This document shows positions 43,827 to 52,639 of a DNA stretch of 64,000 bases, piece after piece (within the stretch, counting starts at the first letter, position 1; each line of letters opens with the position of its first letter). A program made the translations under genes and the position numbers. This DNA comes from Pseudomonadota bacterium. GTDB taxonomy: Bacteria > Myxococcota_A > UBA796 > GCA-2862545. The notes under the pieces were generated by a model, which had not been told where the DNA came from, searched no databases, and saw only the letters and a program-made list of their open reading frames with translations. The stretch lies in assembly GCA_947505245.1 (NCBI GenBank), contig CANNIZ010000011.1, positions 40,460 through 104,459 on the forward strand, written 5' to 3'.

Positions 43827-45359
43827 TCACTGCGCGACGGACCATTCGTTGGCCCAGGTGAAGAAGTAGAACGGGTGGATCACCACGTTCTTCACCTTCG
43901 TGGAGAGGGCCGAATAGCTGTCCAGCGTCCACAGGAACACCATGGGATCTTCGCGCGCGATGGTGGCGTGCGCTTGCCGCAGCAGCGCCCGCTTCTGCTG
44001 AGGATCGGGCGCCGTGCGCGCCTGATCGAGCAGACCGTCGACCTCGGGGCTGTTGTACGACGTGAAATTGCGCGTGCCCTTGCTGTGGAATTGCTCGTAG
44101 ATGTCTTCGTTCCGGTCGAACGACCACTGGCTGACGATGAGGTCGAAGTCCCGGTCTTTCCAAATGCGCTGTTTCCACTCGGCGGAGCCGAGGAACTCTG
44201 GCTCGACCGAAAGACCTTGGAGCTGAAGCTGGGACTGCAGGTTGATCACGACGTCCTGGGCGACGTCGCTGCCCTCGGGCGCGGTGAGGCGGATCTTCAA
44301 CGGCTGCCCGGTCTTGTCCATCCACTGCCGGCCTTGCAGCGTGTATCCGGCGCTCTCGAGCAGGGTCTTCGAAGCGTTCGGGTCGGCCGGGAGAGGGAGC
44401 ACGTCGTGGTTGTAGAACGGGGAGCTGGGGACAAACGGCCCCGTGACGAGGTCGCCGGTGCCGACGGGCTCGAGCAGACCCTTCGCGTCGACCATCCGGT
44501 GAATCGCCTGCCGAACGAGCAGGTCCTGGAACCGGGGCTGCTTCATGTTGAAGCCGACGTACCACCAGGAGTTGGTCTGGTAGGGGTACAATTCGACGCG
44601 GCGGTCGGCCTTGAGCGCGGCGATATCGCGCGGGAGCACGCGCACGAGCGCCTCGAGCGACTCGTACATCAGCAGCTTCGCCTGGTAGTTCGTGTCGGCG
44701 ACCTCGCGCATCGCGACCTCGGCGAGCCCTGCGGTTCCGTACCAGCCGGCGTACTTCACGAGCGAGATCGAATTGTCGCCGTTGAACGACGTGAGCTGGT
44801 ACGGACCTGTGCCGACGGGCTGCGTTCGGAACGGATCCGTCCGCTTGATCGTGGTGGACGTGAATTTGTGCGCGGGAAGGATCTTGAAGTGCAGCTTCTC
44901 GTCGGGGGCCCACTGCTCGCTCGTGAAGTTGATCTTGACGCGGCTATCCCCTTCAGCGGCGATCGAGGCGATCCATGCGACGCGACCTGACTCGGTGGAG
45001 GCCGTTCCGGCGTCCTTCATCGCGTTCACCGTGAACACGACGTCCTTGGAGGTGAACGCTTCGCCGTCGTGCCAGGTCACATCGGTGCGCAGGTCGACCG
45101 TCATCGACTTCCGATCCGCGGCGAGCTGGAACGACGAAGCGAGCGCGCCTTTGCTGCGGAGCTCCTGATCGTCGGTGAACAGGCCCTCGAACACGAGCTC
45201 GTTGATACGCGCTTCGCTCATGGTCGTGGCGAACACCGGGTTCACGATCGAAGGCGCGCGGTCTTCCGCGTACCGAAGGGGAGCTCCGAACGCGACCGCG
45301 GAGATCGCGCAAATTGCCGTGAGCGATACAGCCGAGGTGGGGGAAATGGACGTCTTCAC
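43827..45359 (-). CDS. Extracellular solute-binding protein, family 5 (peptide/nickel)
   Basis: A 510-residue periplasmic binding protein: signal peptide (about 1-25), then SBP_bac_5 motifs AEDRAPSIVNPVF, LVFEGLFTDDQEL, WHDGEAFTSKDVVFT, VGTGPYQLTSF and FNMKQPRFQDLLVRQAI followed by GYTLQGRQW. No lipobox is seen, so it is probably soluble in the periplasm. Length is close to NikA/DppA. It should deliver substrate to the two permeases encoded next; peptides, nickel chelates or other small ligands are all possible. GTG start directly abuts the stop of the upstream lipoprotein gene. Confidence 0.88.
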   Translation of the reverse strand: MKTSISPTSAVSLTAICAISAVAFGAPLRYAEDRAPSIVNPVFATTMSEARINELVFEGLFTDDQELRSKGALASSFQLAADRKSMTVDLRTDVTWHDGEAFTSKDVVFTVNAMKDAGTASTESGRVAWIASIAAEGDSRVKINFTSEQWAPDEKLHFKILPAHKFTSTTIKRTDPFRTQPVGTGPYQLTSFNGDNSISLVKYAGWYGTAGLAEVAMREVADTNYQAKLLMYESLEALVRVLPRDIAALKADRRVELYPYQTNSWWYVGFNMKQPRFQDLLVRQAIHRMVDAKGLLEPVGTGDLVTGPFVPSSPFYNHDVLPLPADPNASKTLLESAGYTLQGRQWMDKTGQPLKIRLTAPEGSDVAQDVVINLQSQLQLQGLSVEPEFLGSAEWKQRIWKDRDFDLIVSQWSFDRNEDIYEQFHSKGTRNFTSYNSPEVDGLLDQARTAPDPQQKRALLRQAHATIAREDPMVFLWTLDSYSALSTKVKNVVIHPFYFFTWANEWSVAQ

Positions 45360-46661
45360 TCAGTTCTCCTTCGAGTCGCCGAGGCGATCGAGCCCCTCGA
45401 GTACGGTGAGGTCCGCGACCTGCTCGCGCACGCCTACGGTCTCTGGAAGTGCTTCGGACAGCGGCGTCAGCGCGTCGAGCGCCTCGCGACTGCGGCCGTT
45501 GGCGACCAGCGCGCGCGCGAGCACAGCGTAGGCGGCGGGAGAGTTGCTCTGGCCGACCTCCGACGACGTCGGATCGAGCGCGACCTGCGCATAGGCGAGC
45601 GCCTGCCGGGGGTGCTGGTTTGCGAGCGCGAGTCGGGCGCGCACGACGAGCCAGTCCTGGGCGAAGCGATCGAACAGGTCGAGATCGTGCAGGAGCGCCT
45701 TGCCATCGTCGGACGCGTCGGACTCGAGCACCTGTTGCCAGCCGTCCATGATGGCTGCGAGCTGGTGGGCCTCGCCGCGGGCGGCGTCGACCTCGTCATT
45801 CGACGGAAGATCGGCGGGGATGCCGAGCGCTGCGAGCGACGGGGACCGCGCGCCGAGCAGCCCGGGGGCCGCCGGCTTGTCGGCGCGGAGGTCGTCAGGC
45901 ATGAGCCAGGGCGCGAACAACAGGCCCGCGAGCCCTGCGTTCGACCACGTCTCAGGGACGTCCTGCCAGACTCCCGGTGCGCCGGCACGGCCGCGCCAGA
46001 GGTCGGCCAGCGTTCGCATCGCGCACGGGTCGAAGAACTCGCGATCGTAGCCATTGGCGGGCTCGATCAGGAACGGCCCGATCATGGCGCCGACGAGGTC
46101 TTCCGGCATGCCGTCGCGGGCCCGGCGATGCAGCACCCGGCGCGCCGCGAACGGGTCCATCGGCACGGATGGATCGACGGGATCCGACGGCCACAGCGCA
46201 GCTTCACTGGTGTCTTTGAGCCAGGCGGCGCCCGGCGCGTCCGGCGTGGCGCGCGCGCGCCAGGCGTCATCGCTGCGGCCATGGCAGCGCTCGTTCAGCG
46301 CCGCGATGGCGGCGGCTCCACCCGCGGGAGGACCGCCGCGGCGATCCCAACTCGCGAACAATCGCTTCGTCGCGTCGTCGGAGATGGCGTCAAGATCGTC
46401 GTACAGGCCGGCTTGGACAAACGCGGCGCGCTGGCGTGCGACGGTGTCCGCTGCCGAGTCGAACGCCTGCCAGGCGGTGACCGTGTCGTTGCGGTGGAAC
46501 GCGATCCACCCGTCGCGATCGGTCTCTTCCATCAACGCGGCGAAGCGCGTCGGCTCGGTGACGATGGCGACCGGCCAGCCCGAGGCGGAGCCTGCAGACG
46601 GCGTCGCGACGCCTGCAGAGCCGGTGCAGCCGAACAAAATGGAAGCGACCAGGGCTGTCAC
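45360..46661 (-). CDS. Helical-repeat lipoprotein of unknown function
   Basis: A 433-residue lipoprotein: leader MTALVASILFGC with a lipobox (LFGC), then an Ala-rich helical protein. The C-terminal 150 residues have TPR-like pairs (AQDWLVVRARLALANQHPR; SPAAYAVLARALVANGRSREALDAL). A central segment has paired cysteines (NERCHGR; FFDPCAMRTL) but only one pattern of the sort, and no heme CxxCH motif. No family recognised. It is likely an outer-membrane-attached helper of the binding protein encoded immediately downstream. It overlaps the upstream gene by four bases. Confidence 0.65.
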   Translation of the reverse strand: MTALVASILFGCTGSAGVATPSAGSASGWPVAIVTEPTRFAALMEETDRDGWIAFHRNDTVTAWQAFDSAADTVARQRAAFVQAGLYDDLDAISDDATKRLFASWDRRGGPPAGGAAAIAALNERCHGRSDDAWRARATPDAPGAAWLKDTSEAALWPSDPVDPSVPMDPFAARRVLHRRARDGMPEDLVGAMIGPFLIEPANGYDREFFDPCAMRTLADLWRGRAGAPGVWQDVPETWSNAGLAGLLFAPWLMPDDLRADKPAAPGLLGARSPSLAALGIPADLPSNDEVDAARGEAHQLAAIMDGWQQVLESDASDDGKALLHDLDLFDRFAQDWLVVRARLALANQHPRQALAYAQVALDPTSSEVGQSNSPAAYAVLARALVANGRSREALDALTPLSEALPETVGVREQVADLTVLEGLDRLGDSKEN

Positions 46662-47107
46662 TGGCCCTCGTACGTCGCACCCGAGGACTGGCTGCGGTCC
46701 GAGAACAGGCCGGGATCGAGGTTTTGAGCGTCGTCTTCGACCTCGATGGTGTCTTCTTTCAACGTGATCTGCTCGACTTCGATGGCACCGCGCTTGTAAA
46801 AAAACTGCAGGTCGTGCGTGTGGAAGCCCGGCTTGAATACCTCGAGTTCGACGTCCACCTTCGTGGGCATGCGCACGCGCGCACCGGAGCTGTCGCGCGC
46901 GTAGTCGATCAGGAACTTCCCTTGCGCGTCGGTCACCAGCTGGACGTTGCCCGGCTTGAGCGTGACGACGGCCCGCACCACGGGCTCACCGTTTCGATCC
47001 AACACCTGACCTTCGATGGCGTTCTTGCCTGCAAATGCGGAAGACGCAAACGCCGCAGCGCACAGCGCCAGGAGAATCGTCTTTCGTGCGGTCGCGTGCA
47101 GGTTCAT
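46658..47107 (-). CDS. Small secreted protein with carboxypeptidase-regulatory-like (Ig-fold) domain
   Basis: A 149-residue exported protein: signal peptide MNLHATARKTILLALCAAAFASSAFA in two parts of normal length (positively charged, hydrophobic, AFA cleavage), then a CarboxypepD_reg-like beta sandwich (IEGQVLDRNGEPVVRAVVTL, TDAQGKFLIDYARD, ELEVFKPGFHTHDLQF) and an acidic tail. Such domains usually mediate binding or rigid spacing outside the cell. GGAG lies seven bases before ATG 47105-47107. It sits four bases after the pseudokinase gene. Confidence 0.75.
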   Translation of the reverse strand: MNLHATARKTILLALCAAAFASSAFAGKNAIEGQVLDRNGEPVVRAVVTLKPGNVQLVTDAQGKFLIDYARDSSGARVRMPTKVDVELEVFKPGFHTHDLQFFYKRGAIEVEQITLKEDTIEVEDDAQNLDPGLFSDRSQSSGATYEGQ

Positions 47108-47111
47108 CGAA

Positions 47112-49787
47112 CTACTCCAATCGCCGCTGCATATCGGTGAGCTTCGCCAGCTGATCATCGGCCTTCATCGACAGATCCGTCCGGGACTTGGCATCGACGT
47201 GGCGCTTGTACTTTTCCCAGGCGCGCACGGCTTGATCGAGGGAGTCGAGGTCCTCTCCGCCTGAATCGTAGAACAGGCCCTGGTACGCTGCGGCCTGGCA
47301 CTCGTAAATCATCGCCTTTCGCGAGAACACGAGATCCGGCGGGAGCCGCTGCCACTGCCGCTCTGCAAGGGTCGCACGTTCCAGGGCGATTCGCCAGTCC
47401 TTCCGTTCGATGGACACCTGGGACTGTTCGGCGAGAAGCGCGGGATTGTACTGGTTCTCCGGAATCTCCATCACCGCGTCCAGGTACGTCTTGCGCTCCG
47501 AGTTGTCGCCGCGCGCCTTCGCGTCTTCGTACAACAGTACGCGCGACCGGCTGTAGCCTTCGTTATCGGCCTTGATGGCGCGGAGTGCCGCGCGATCGTC
47601 GTCCGACAGCGCCCCTTCGTGGGCGCGCGCGCTGTAGTCGGCGAGGGGGCCGGCCTGAGGCGTCTGCACGGCGGCGATCAGGCCTTCATCGTCGATCGGC
47701 GCGACTTCGGGCGGCGCGACGTTGAACGCGGCCACGCTCGTCGTTCGCGGCGGGGTGGTGCGAGACGTCGACGTGGTGCGCGGTGTGGAGGGCGTCACCG
47801 CGACCACGTCGCGTGTGCTCGGCTGGGATCGCACGACCGGGGAGGTTGTTCCCGGCATGAACGCCGGCGAGATCGGGGCGGCCGTGAGCGCGGCCACCGT
47901 GGCGGATGCAGGCGCCGGCGGTGCTGTGGGGCTCGGCGTCTCGGGCGTGGCGCTCGCCGTCGGCTCCACCGCGGGGGTTGGCGGCGCTTCGACGGCGGGC
48001 GTTCCGACGACGGGCGTTCCGACGACGGGCGTTCCGACGACCGGAGTGCCGGGCACGGAAGGTACGGTCGTTACAGGCGTCGTGGACGCGGTCTGGCCGA
48101 AGAACGCGGCTCCGCCTCCGATGCCTGCGCACACGACTACGGCGACCAGGACGAGGACGACTGCGCCGAGGCCTCCTCCGACGAGGATGCCCGTCGTAAC
48201 GCTGTTGGACTGCTGAACCGGCTCGTCCTCGTCGACCTCGACGGGTTCGGCCCGGCGCGGCGGAGGTGGGGCGCTCGCAGCCCTGCGCGACGCCTGCTCC
48301 ACAGGAGGCGCCACAGCGACGGGCGCGGGTGCGGGCGTGAGACTGGCGCGAGGCTCGGTCCGGAGTTCGTCTTCAAAAGCAGATTTGTCGGGTACGGGCG
48401 CGGGCCGGACCGGCGTCGGCATTCGTTGCGGGGACGCGGCGACCGGCGCAGCGACGGGCGGAGCAACGGGTGGCTGAGCTGCGGCTGGAGCTGGCGTGGA
48501 TTTGTCGGGTGTCGGGATCCTCGTCCAGCCCGTGTTGGGATCTTCAGCTTTTGCCGGTTCTTCCCACGTGGTGACGGCGGCCCCCGGCGGGGGCATGCGC
48601 GTCCAGCCCGTGTTCGGGTCCTCGGACTTCTGGGCGGCCGAGGGCTCGCTCGTCTCGCCGGTGTCGTCATCGAGCAGGTCGGCGTTGTCGGGGACGAGGG
48701 TGTTGGCGTTGCGGCCCTGCGCCTTCCGGATGAGCGAGGCGGTGTCGTCACCGAACGGCGTCCCGGAGCGCACCCCGTCGATCAGCGAGCTCGTCTCGGG
48801 GTCGCTGTCTGGCGGAGGTGCCAACGAGGGCCCCGCGAGAGGCGCGGGCGCGCCAGTGAACGGCAGCAGGAACAGCCGCGTCTCTTCCGCGATGTTGTTG
48901 AACGAGAACCCGGACATCAGACCGCGGAGATCTTCCCTGAGCACGAACGCGCGCTGGTAACGGTGACGAGGGTTCAGCGAAAGGGCGCGGTACAGGACTT
49001 TGTCGAGGCCTGGGAACTGCTCTTTGACGCGGAGGAGGGGGGTAGTGACCTCCGCGCGCCGGACGCGGTGGATGGTCTGGAGGCTCGACTCGGCGTGAAA
49101 CAGCGATTCGAGCGTCAACATCTCGTACAGCAACGTGCCGAGCGCGAAGATGTCCGATGCCGGCGAGAGCTTCTGGTCCGGCTGCGTCTGCTCGGGCGAC
49201 AGGTACTGAACGGCTGGAACATGGCCGCCGCTCTCGCTTACGCTGGTGTTCGGGAGCCCGGTGGGCGAGCGCACGAGGCCATAGCCCGAGATCAGCAGCT
49301 TCCCATCTGGGGCCAGCAGGATCGATTCGGGCTTCAGGCCCATGTGAAGGACGTTTTCAGCCCCTGTCGCCTTGCCGGGCCTGCCGTGCAGCGCTTCGAG
49401 GCTGTTGCAGATCTGGGTGGCAAAGTGCAGGAAGATCTGTTGCGGAATCGGCGTTCGCGTTTCACGGCAGCGCTTCAACACGCGCCCGAGGTCGACCCCC
49501 TCGACGTGTTCGGAGACGATGAACCGATCTTCGGAGCCAGGAGCGCCGACCACCACGTAGTCCGTGATCGCCACGAGACCGGGGTGCCGGATGCCGGTGA
49601 GGTCCTGCACCCGAGCTTCGATCGGCTGCAAGCGAGCGGGATCTCGGCTCACCCATGGGAACAGCCTGTGCACGACGACCTGCTTGCCAGCGGGTTCGTC
49701 GAGGATGGCCACGAACGACTCGGACACGCCATCGGTGGCGAGTTGTCGCATCAGCGTGAAGGGGCCTATCTTCTTGGGCAACAGCAT
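47112..49787 (-). CDS. Transmembrane Ser/Thr pseudokinase with long periplasmic tail
   Basis: An 891-residue protein. Residues 8-270 have the Ser/Thr kinase fold, but catalytic positions are lost: the VAIK lysine is H40 (QVVVHRL), HRD is HMG at 148-150, the following LKPEN is LKPES, and DFG is GYG at 168-170. YLSPEQTQP replaces the APE region and SDIFALGTLLYEML is intact, so the fold is kept. A Pro/Asp/Thr-rich linker with several near-identical EDPNTGWTR motifs covers 330-520, one transmembrane helix lies at about 527-560, then a GTPVV repeat, and a helical C-terminal domain outside. First gene of the ten-gene run. The ATG at 49785-49787 fits the kinase start. Confidence 0.85.
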   Translation of the reverse strand: MLLPKKIGPFTLMRQLATDGVSESFVAILDEPAGKQVVVHRLFPWVSRDPARLQPIEARVQDLTGIRHPGLVAITDYVVVGAPGSEDRFIVSEHVEGVDLGRVLKRCRETRTPIPQQIFLHFATQICNSLEALHGRPGKATGAENVLHMGLKPESILLAPDGKLLISGYGLVRSPTGLPNTSVSESGGHVPAVQYLSPEQTQPDQKLSPASDIFALGTLLYEMLTLESLFHAESSLQTIHRVRRAEVTTPLLRVKEQFPGLDKVLYRALSLNPRHRYQRAFVLREDLRGLMSGFSFNNIAEETRLFLLPFTGAPAPLAGPSLAPPPDSDPETSSLIDGVRSGTPFGDDTASLIRKAQGRNANTLVPDNADLLDDDTGETSEPSAAQKSEDPNTGWTRMPPPGAAVTTWEEPAKAEDPNTGWTRIPTPDKSTPAPAAAQPPVAPPVAAPVAASPQRMPTPVRPAPVPDKSAFEDELRTEPRASLTPAPAPVAVAPPVEQASRRAASAPPPPRRAEPVEVDEDEPVQQSNSVTTGILVGGGLGAVVLVLVAVVVCAGIGGGAAFFGQTASTTPVTTVPSVPGTPVVGTPVVGTPVVGTPAVEAPPTPAVEPTASATPETPSPTAPPAPASATVAALTAAPISPAFMPGTTSPVVRSQPSTRDVVAVTPSTPRTTSTSRTTPPRTTSVAAFNVAPPEVAPIDDEGLIAAVQTPQAGPLADYSARAHEGALSDDDRAALRAIKADNEGYSRSRVLLYEDAKARGDNSERKTYLDAVMEIPENQYNPALLAEQSQVSIERKDWRIALERATLAERQWQRLPPDLVFSRKAMIYECQAAAYQGLFYDSGGEDLDSLDQAVRAWEKYKRHVDAKSRTDLSMKADDQLAKLTDMQRRLE
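47986..48042. repeat. 15-bp tandem repeat inside the pseudokinase gene
   Basis: The unit GTTCCGACGACGGGC occurs at 48001-48015 and 48016-48030, with a 12-base partial copy at 48031-48042 and a two-mismatch copy (GCTTCGACGGCGGGC) at 47986-48000. On the coding strand it encodes GTPVV repeats just outside the transmembrane helix, so copy-number change would alter stalk length in frame. Confidence 0.85.
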
Positions 49788-49903
49788 CGCTCTACCTGCT
49801 CCCACGGCACCCGAATGCAGGCGCATTCTGGGGACCACGTATTATCTACCCTTTCAAGCCGGGTGGAACCACGCCGACCTGCCACGAACTCGTCAAACCT
49901 TGG

Positions 49904-50353
49904 TTGAAGTCGCTTGCCTTCTCGGTAATTGCGGCGGGTGGCTGTGCGTTTCACGCCGAGGGGCTGGTGCGGCCCGAGGGGGACGTGACGGTCTTCAATA
50001 CGCTGGAAGGCGACCGTTTCCGCCTCGGACTCGAGCGGCCGGACGCGCGTCCGCTCGCGTTCCTGGACGGTCACACGGCGGTGATCGACGGGACGCGGGT
50101 GTTCCGCGTCGTCCACGTCGCGGACTGGACGGTGCCCGAGGGGCTGCACGGGATGCCGGTTTGGGTTGGAGCGTTGGAAGACCACGGAAAGAAGGTAGGT
50201 CTCACGGACCGAAATACGCGCGCGTTCTACGTGTTCGACGACGCCGCCACGGACCTGTTGAGGCGCGACCTCGGCAAGGTCGTGCTCGTGGAAGGGTACA
50301 TCGAAGGCCCACACCAGGTGCACGTCGTGTATTACCGCCTGCTCGCTGACTGA
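49904..50353 (+). CDS. Small hypothetical lipoprotein
   Basis: A 149-residue protein. A TTG at 49904 gives a leader MKSLAFSVIAAGGC with a lipobox (AGGC). The mature part is beta-rich (RFRLGLERPDARPLAFLDG; VFRVVHVADWTVPEG; VVLVEGYIEGPHQVHVVYYRL), possibly an OB-like fold in view of the VEGYIEG-x-H pattern, but no family is recognised. The ribosome site is weak. It diverges from the pseudokinase gene across 116 bp and precedes purH by 44 bp. Confidence 0.6.
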   Translation: MKSLAFSVIAAGGCAFHAEGLVRPEGDVTVFNTLEGDRFRLGLERPDARPLAFLDGHTAVIDGTRVFRVVHVADWTVPEGLHGMPVWVGALEDHGKKVGLTDRNTRAFYVFDDAATDLLRRDLGKVVLVEGYIEGPHQVHVVYYRLLAD

Positions 50354-50397
50354 CGCCGCCGCGGCGCGTCGGTTATCGCGGGTTTCTGGGGGTCGTC

Positions 50398-51942
50398 GTG
50401 GCTCGATACGCATTGGTTTCGGTGTCGGACAAGCGCGGTGTCGAGCGGTTCGCCCAAGGATTGGTGGACGCCGGCTTCACGATCCTGTCGACGGGTGGCA
50501 CAAAAGCGGCGCTGGTCGCGGCGGGGATCCCTGTCACGGCGGTGTCGACGCACACCGGTGCGCCCGAGATCATGGACGGGCGTGTAAAGACGCTGCACCC
50601 GCGGATCCACGGCGGCATCCTCGGCGACCGCGCGCGCCACGCCGATGAGGCCGCAAAACACGAGATCCCGTGGATTGACGTGGTCGCCGTGAACCTCTAC
50701 CCGTTCGAGCGCGCGACGGAGGGGAACGACGACCTCGACGTGGCGGTCGAGAACATCGACATCGGAGGCCCGACGATGGTGCGCGCTGCGGCCAAGAACC
50801 ATCGGCACGTGGTGATCATCGTCGATCCGGCGGACTACGACCGCGTCGGGGCGGCGATCGCGGCGGGCCAGGTTGACGGGAAGCTGCGAAGCGAGCTGGC
50901 GATCAAGGCGTTTCGCCATACGGCTCGCTACGACGCGGTGATCTCGTCCTGGTTGGCCCGGCAGTCGGGCGACGACGGGCTGCCGTTCGAGGGCGCGCTG
51001 CCGCTGCGCAAGCTGCAGGATCTCCGGTACGGCGAGAACCCGCACCAGCGAGCGGCGTTCTACAGCGATGGGGCGCCGCGTGGGCGCAGCCTGGCGCGCG
51101 CGAAGCAGCACCAGGGAAAGGAATTGTCGTTCAACAACCTCGGGGACGCGGACGGTGCGATCCGGACGGTGTTCGAGTACGACGGTCCGGCCTGCACGAT
51201 CGTCAAGCACGCGAACCCGTGCGGCGGGGCGACCGGTCCGGACGTGATCGCGGCGTATGGGCGCGCGCTCGCGGGCGACCCGGTCAGCGCGTACGGCGGG
51301 ATCGCCGCGTTCAACCGGCCGTTGGATGGGGACGCGGTGAGGGCGATCCGCGCGAGCAAGGTGTTCTACGAGGTGCTGGTCGCGCCGGGGTTTGACGCGG
51401 AGGCGCTCGAGTTGCTGAAGGCGCGCGAGAACCTGCGCGTGCTCGAACTTCCGGCCGACTGGGCGGCCGAGAAGCCCCCGGGATTCGACGTGAAGCGCGT
51501 GCAGGGCGGGTACCTGCTGCAGGACTGGGACCTCGGCGCGCCGATCGCGTGGGACGTGAAGTCGCGTCGCGCGCCGACCGAGGACGAGACGCGCGCGTTG
51601 AAGTTCGCGTGGTGCGCAGTTCGCAACGTGAAGTCGAACGCGATCGTGCTCGCGACAACCCACGTCGACGGGGAGTCCCTGGCGGGCGTGGGCGCCGGGC
51701 AGATGAGCCGCGTCGACAGCGTGCGGCTTGCGGTCGCGAAGGCCGGTGAGCGCTCGCGCGGCTCGGTGCTCGCATCGGACGCGTTCTTCCCGTTTGCGGA
51801 CGGGGTCGAGGCTGCGATCGCGGCGGGCGTTACGGCGATCATCCAACCCGGGGGCTCGATCCGGGACGCCGAGGTCATCGCTGCCGCCGATCAGGCGGGC
51901 GTCGCGATGGTGTTCACCGGCGTGCGGCACTTCCGGCACTGA
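50398..51942 (+). CDS. purH: Bifunctional AICAR transformylase / IMP cyclohydrolase
   Basis: A 514-residue enzyme for the last two steps of IMP synthesis. The N-terminal IMP cyclohydrolase (1-190) has LVSVSDKRGVERFA, STGGTKAAL, EIMDGRVKTLHPRIHGG and DIGGPTMVRAAAKNH. The C-terminal transformylase has LRYGENPHQRAAF, LSFNNLGDADGA, IVKHANPCGGA with the catalytic KH pair, and DAFFPFADGVEAA. GTG start at 50398. Length is normal. purD lies nearby on the same strand but a minus-strand gene intervenes. Confidence 0.97.
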   Translation: MARYALVSVSDKRGVERFAQGLVDAGFTILSTGGTKAALVAAGIPVTAVSTHTGAPEIMDGRVKTLHPRIHGGILGDRARHADEAAKHEIPWIDVVAVNLYPFERATEGNDDLDVAVENIDIGGPTMVRAAAKNHRHVVIIVDPADYDRVGAAIAAGQVDGKLRSELAIKAFRHTARYDAVISSWLARQSGDDGLPFEGALPLRKLQDLRYGENPHQRAAFYSDGAPRGRSLARAKQHQGKELSFNNLGDADGAIRTVFEYDGPACTIVKHANPCGGATGPDVIAAYGRALAGDPVSAYGGIAAFNRPLDGDAVRAIRASKVFYEVLVAPGFDAEALELLKARENLRVLELPADWAAEKPPGFDVKRVQGGYLLQDWDLGAPIAWDVKSRRAPTEDETRALKFAWCAVRNVKSNAIVLATTHVDGESLAGVGAGQMSRVDSVRLAVAKAGERSRGSVLASDAFFPFADGVEAAIAAGVTAIIQPGGSIRDAEVIAAADQAGVAMVFTGVRHFRH

Positions 51943-51957
51943 CCGGAGCCTTGGGGC

Positions 51958-52572
51958 CTATTGGACGTCGTCCTTCGTCCAGCGCAGCGGTTCCCACACG
52001 ATGATCGCGCCGTAGTGCATCGTCTTCGGGAGCTTCGCGCCGCGGTAGGCGTCGAGGACGCACGTCTTGAGTGCCTCGCCGGTGAAAGCACCGAACACGA
52101 CGTCGGCCGAGGTGACCTTTCCCGACGGGCCGACTGCGTATTGAACGACCGCACCCGTCGCGGGATCGGGCGTCTCCCCCGGGGTTGCGAGGGCGCAGGC
52201 GACGACCCGCGGACGCGTGGCGGCCTCGAGCTGCAGCCCGCCAAGCCGGTCTCCATACGAAATTGCCGTGCGCTGCACGCCGACTTCGACCAGCAGGCCG
52301 ATCGTGTGCGGCTCAGTTGGAAAGGCGACCTCGCGGAGGTAGGACAGCGCGCAGTCTTCCGGAAACGGCGCGTCGGCCGTATCGATCGCCACGTTTGACG
52401 GCTTTCCTGCCTGGTCGATCGTGAACTGAAGCGACGCTCTGCCTTCAAAGTGGCCCTCGACGCCGCTGAAACACGACGCGAGGTCGGGTGGATGCGCGGT
52501 CAGGGCGAGGGCCACGTCGGGGTCGGCGGGCTCCTTCGCGAGGGCAGCGGCGGCAAGGAACAGGGTGAGCAT
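51958..52572 (-). CDS. Secreted AgmX/TonB-C-like protein
   Basis: A 204-residue exported protein: signal peptide MLTLFLAAAALAKEP, then two similar segments, ASLQFTIDQAGKPSNVAIDT...CALSYLREVAFP and AVVQYAVGPSGKVTSADVVF...CVLDAYRGAKLP. This is the AgmX/PglI C-terminal (TonB-C-like) pattern known from myxobacteria, in which each domain has one cysteine near its last helix. Function unknown; such domains bind envelope partners. GGAGG precedes the ATG at 52570-52572. It lies between purH and purD on the opposite strand. Confidence 0.7.
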   Translation of the reverse strand: MLTLFLAAAALAKEPADPDVALALTAHPPDLASCFSGVEGHFEGRASLQFTIDQAGKPSNVAIDTADAPFPEDCALSYLREVAFPTEPHTIGLLVEVGVQRTAISYGDRLGGLQLEAATRPRVVACALATPGETPDPATGAVVQYAVGPSGKVTSADVVFGAFTGEALKTCVLDAYRGAKLPKTMHYGAIIVWEPLRWTKDDVQ

Positions 52573-52639
52573 GGTCCCTCCAGGCCCCGGTCGGTAACCG
52601 GGTCCGCTGCTCGGCACCGGCCTTGTTAGTCCGGACGAC

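Noticed and set aside
40494..45359. Naming the ABC importer NikABCDE
   Set aside because: Gene order and subunit lengths match NikABCDE, but the binding protein shows no diagnostic nickel-site residues I can verify, and peptide importers share the same families.
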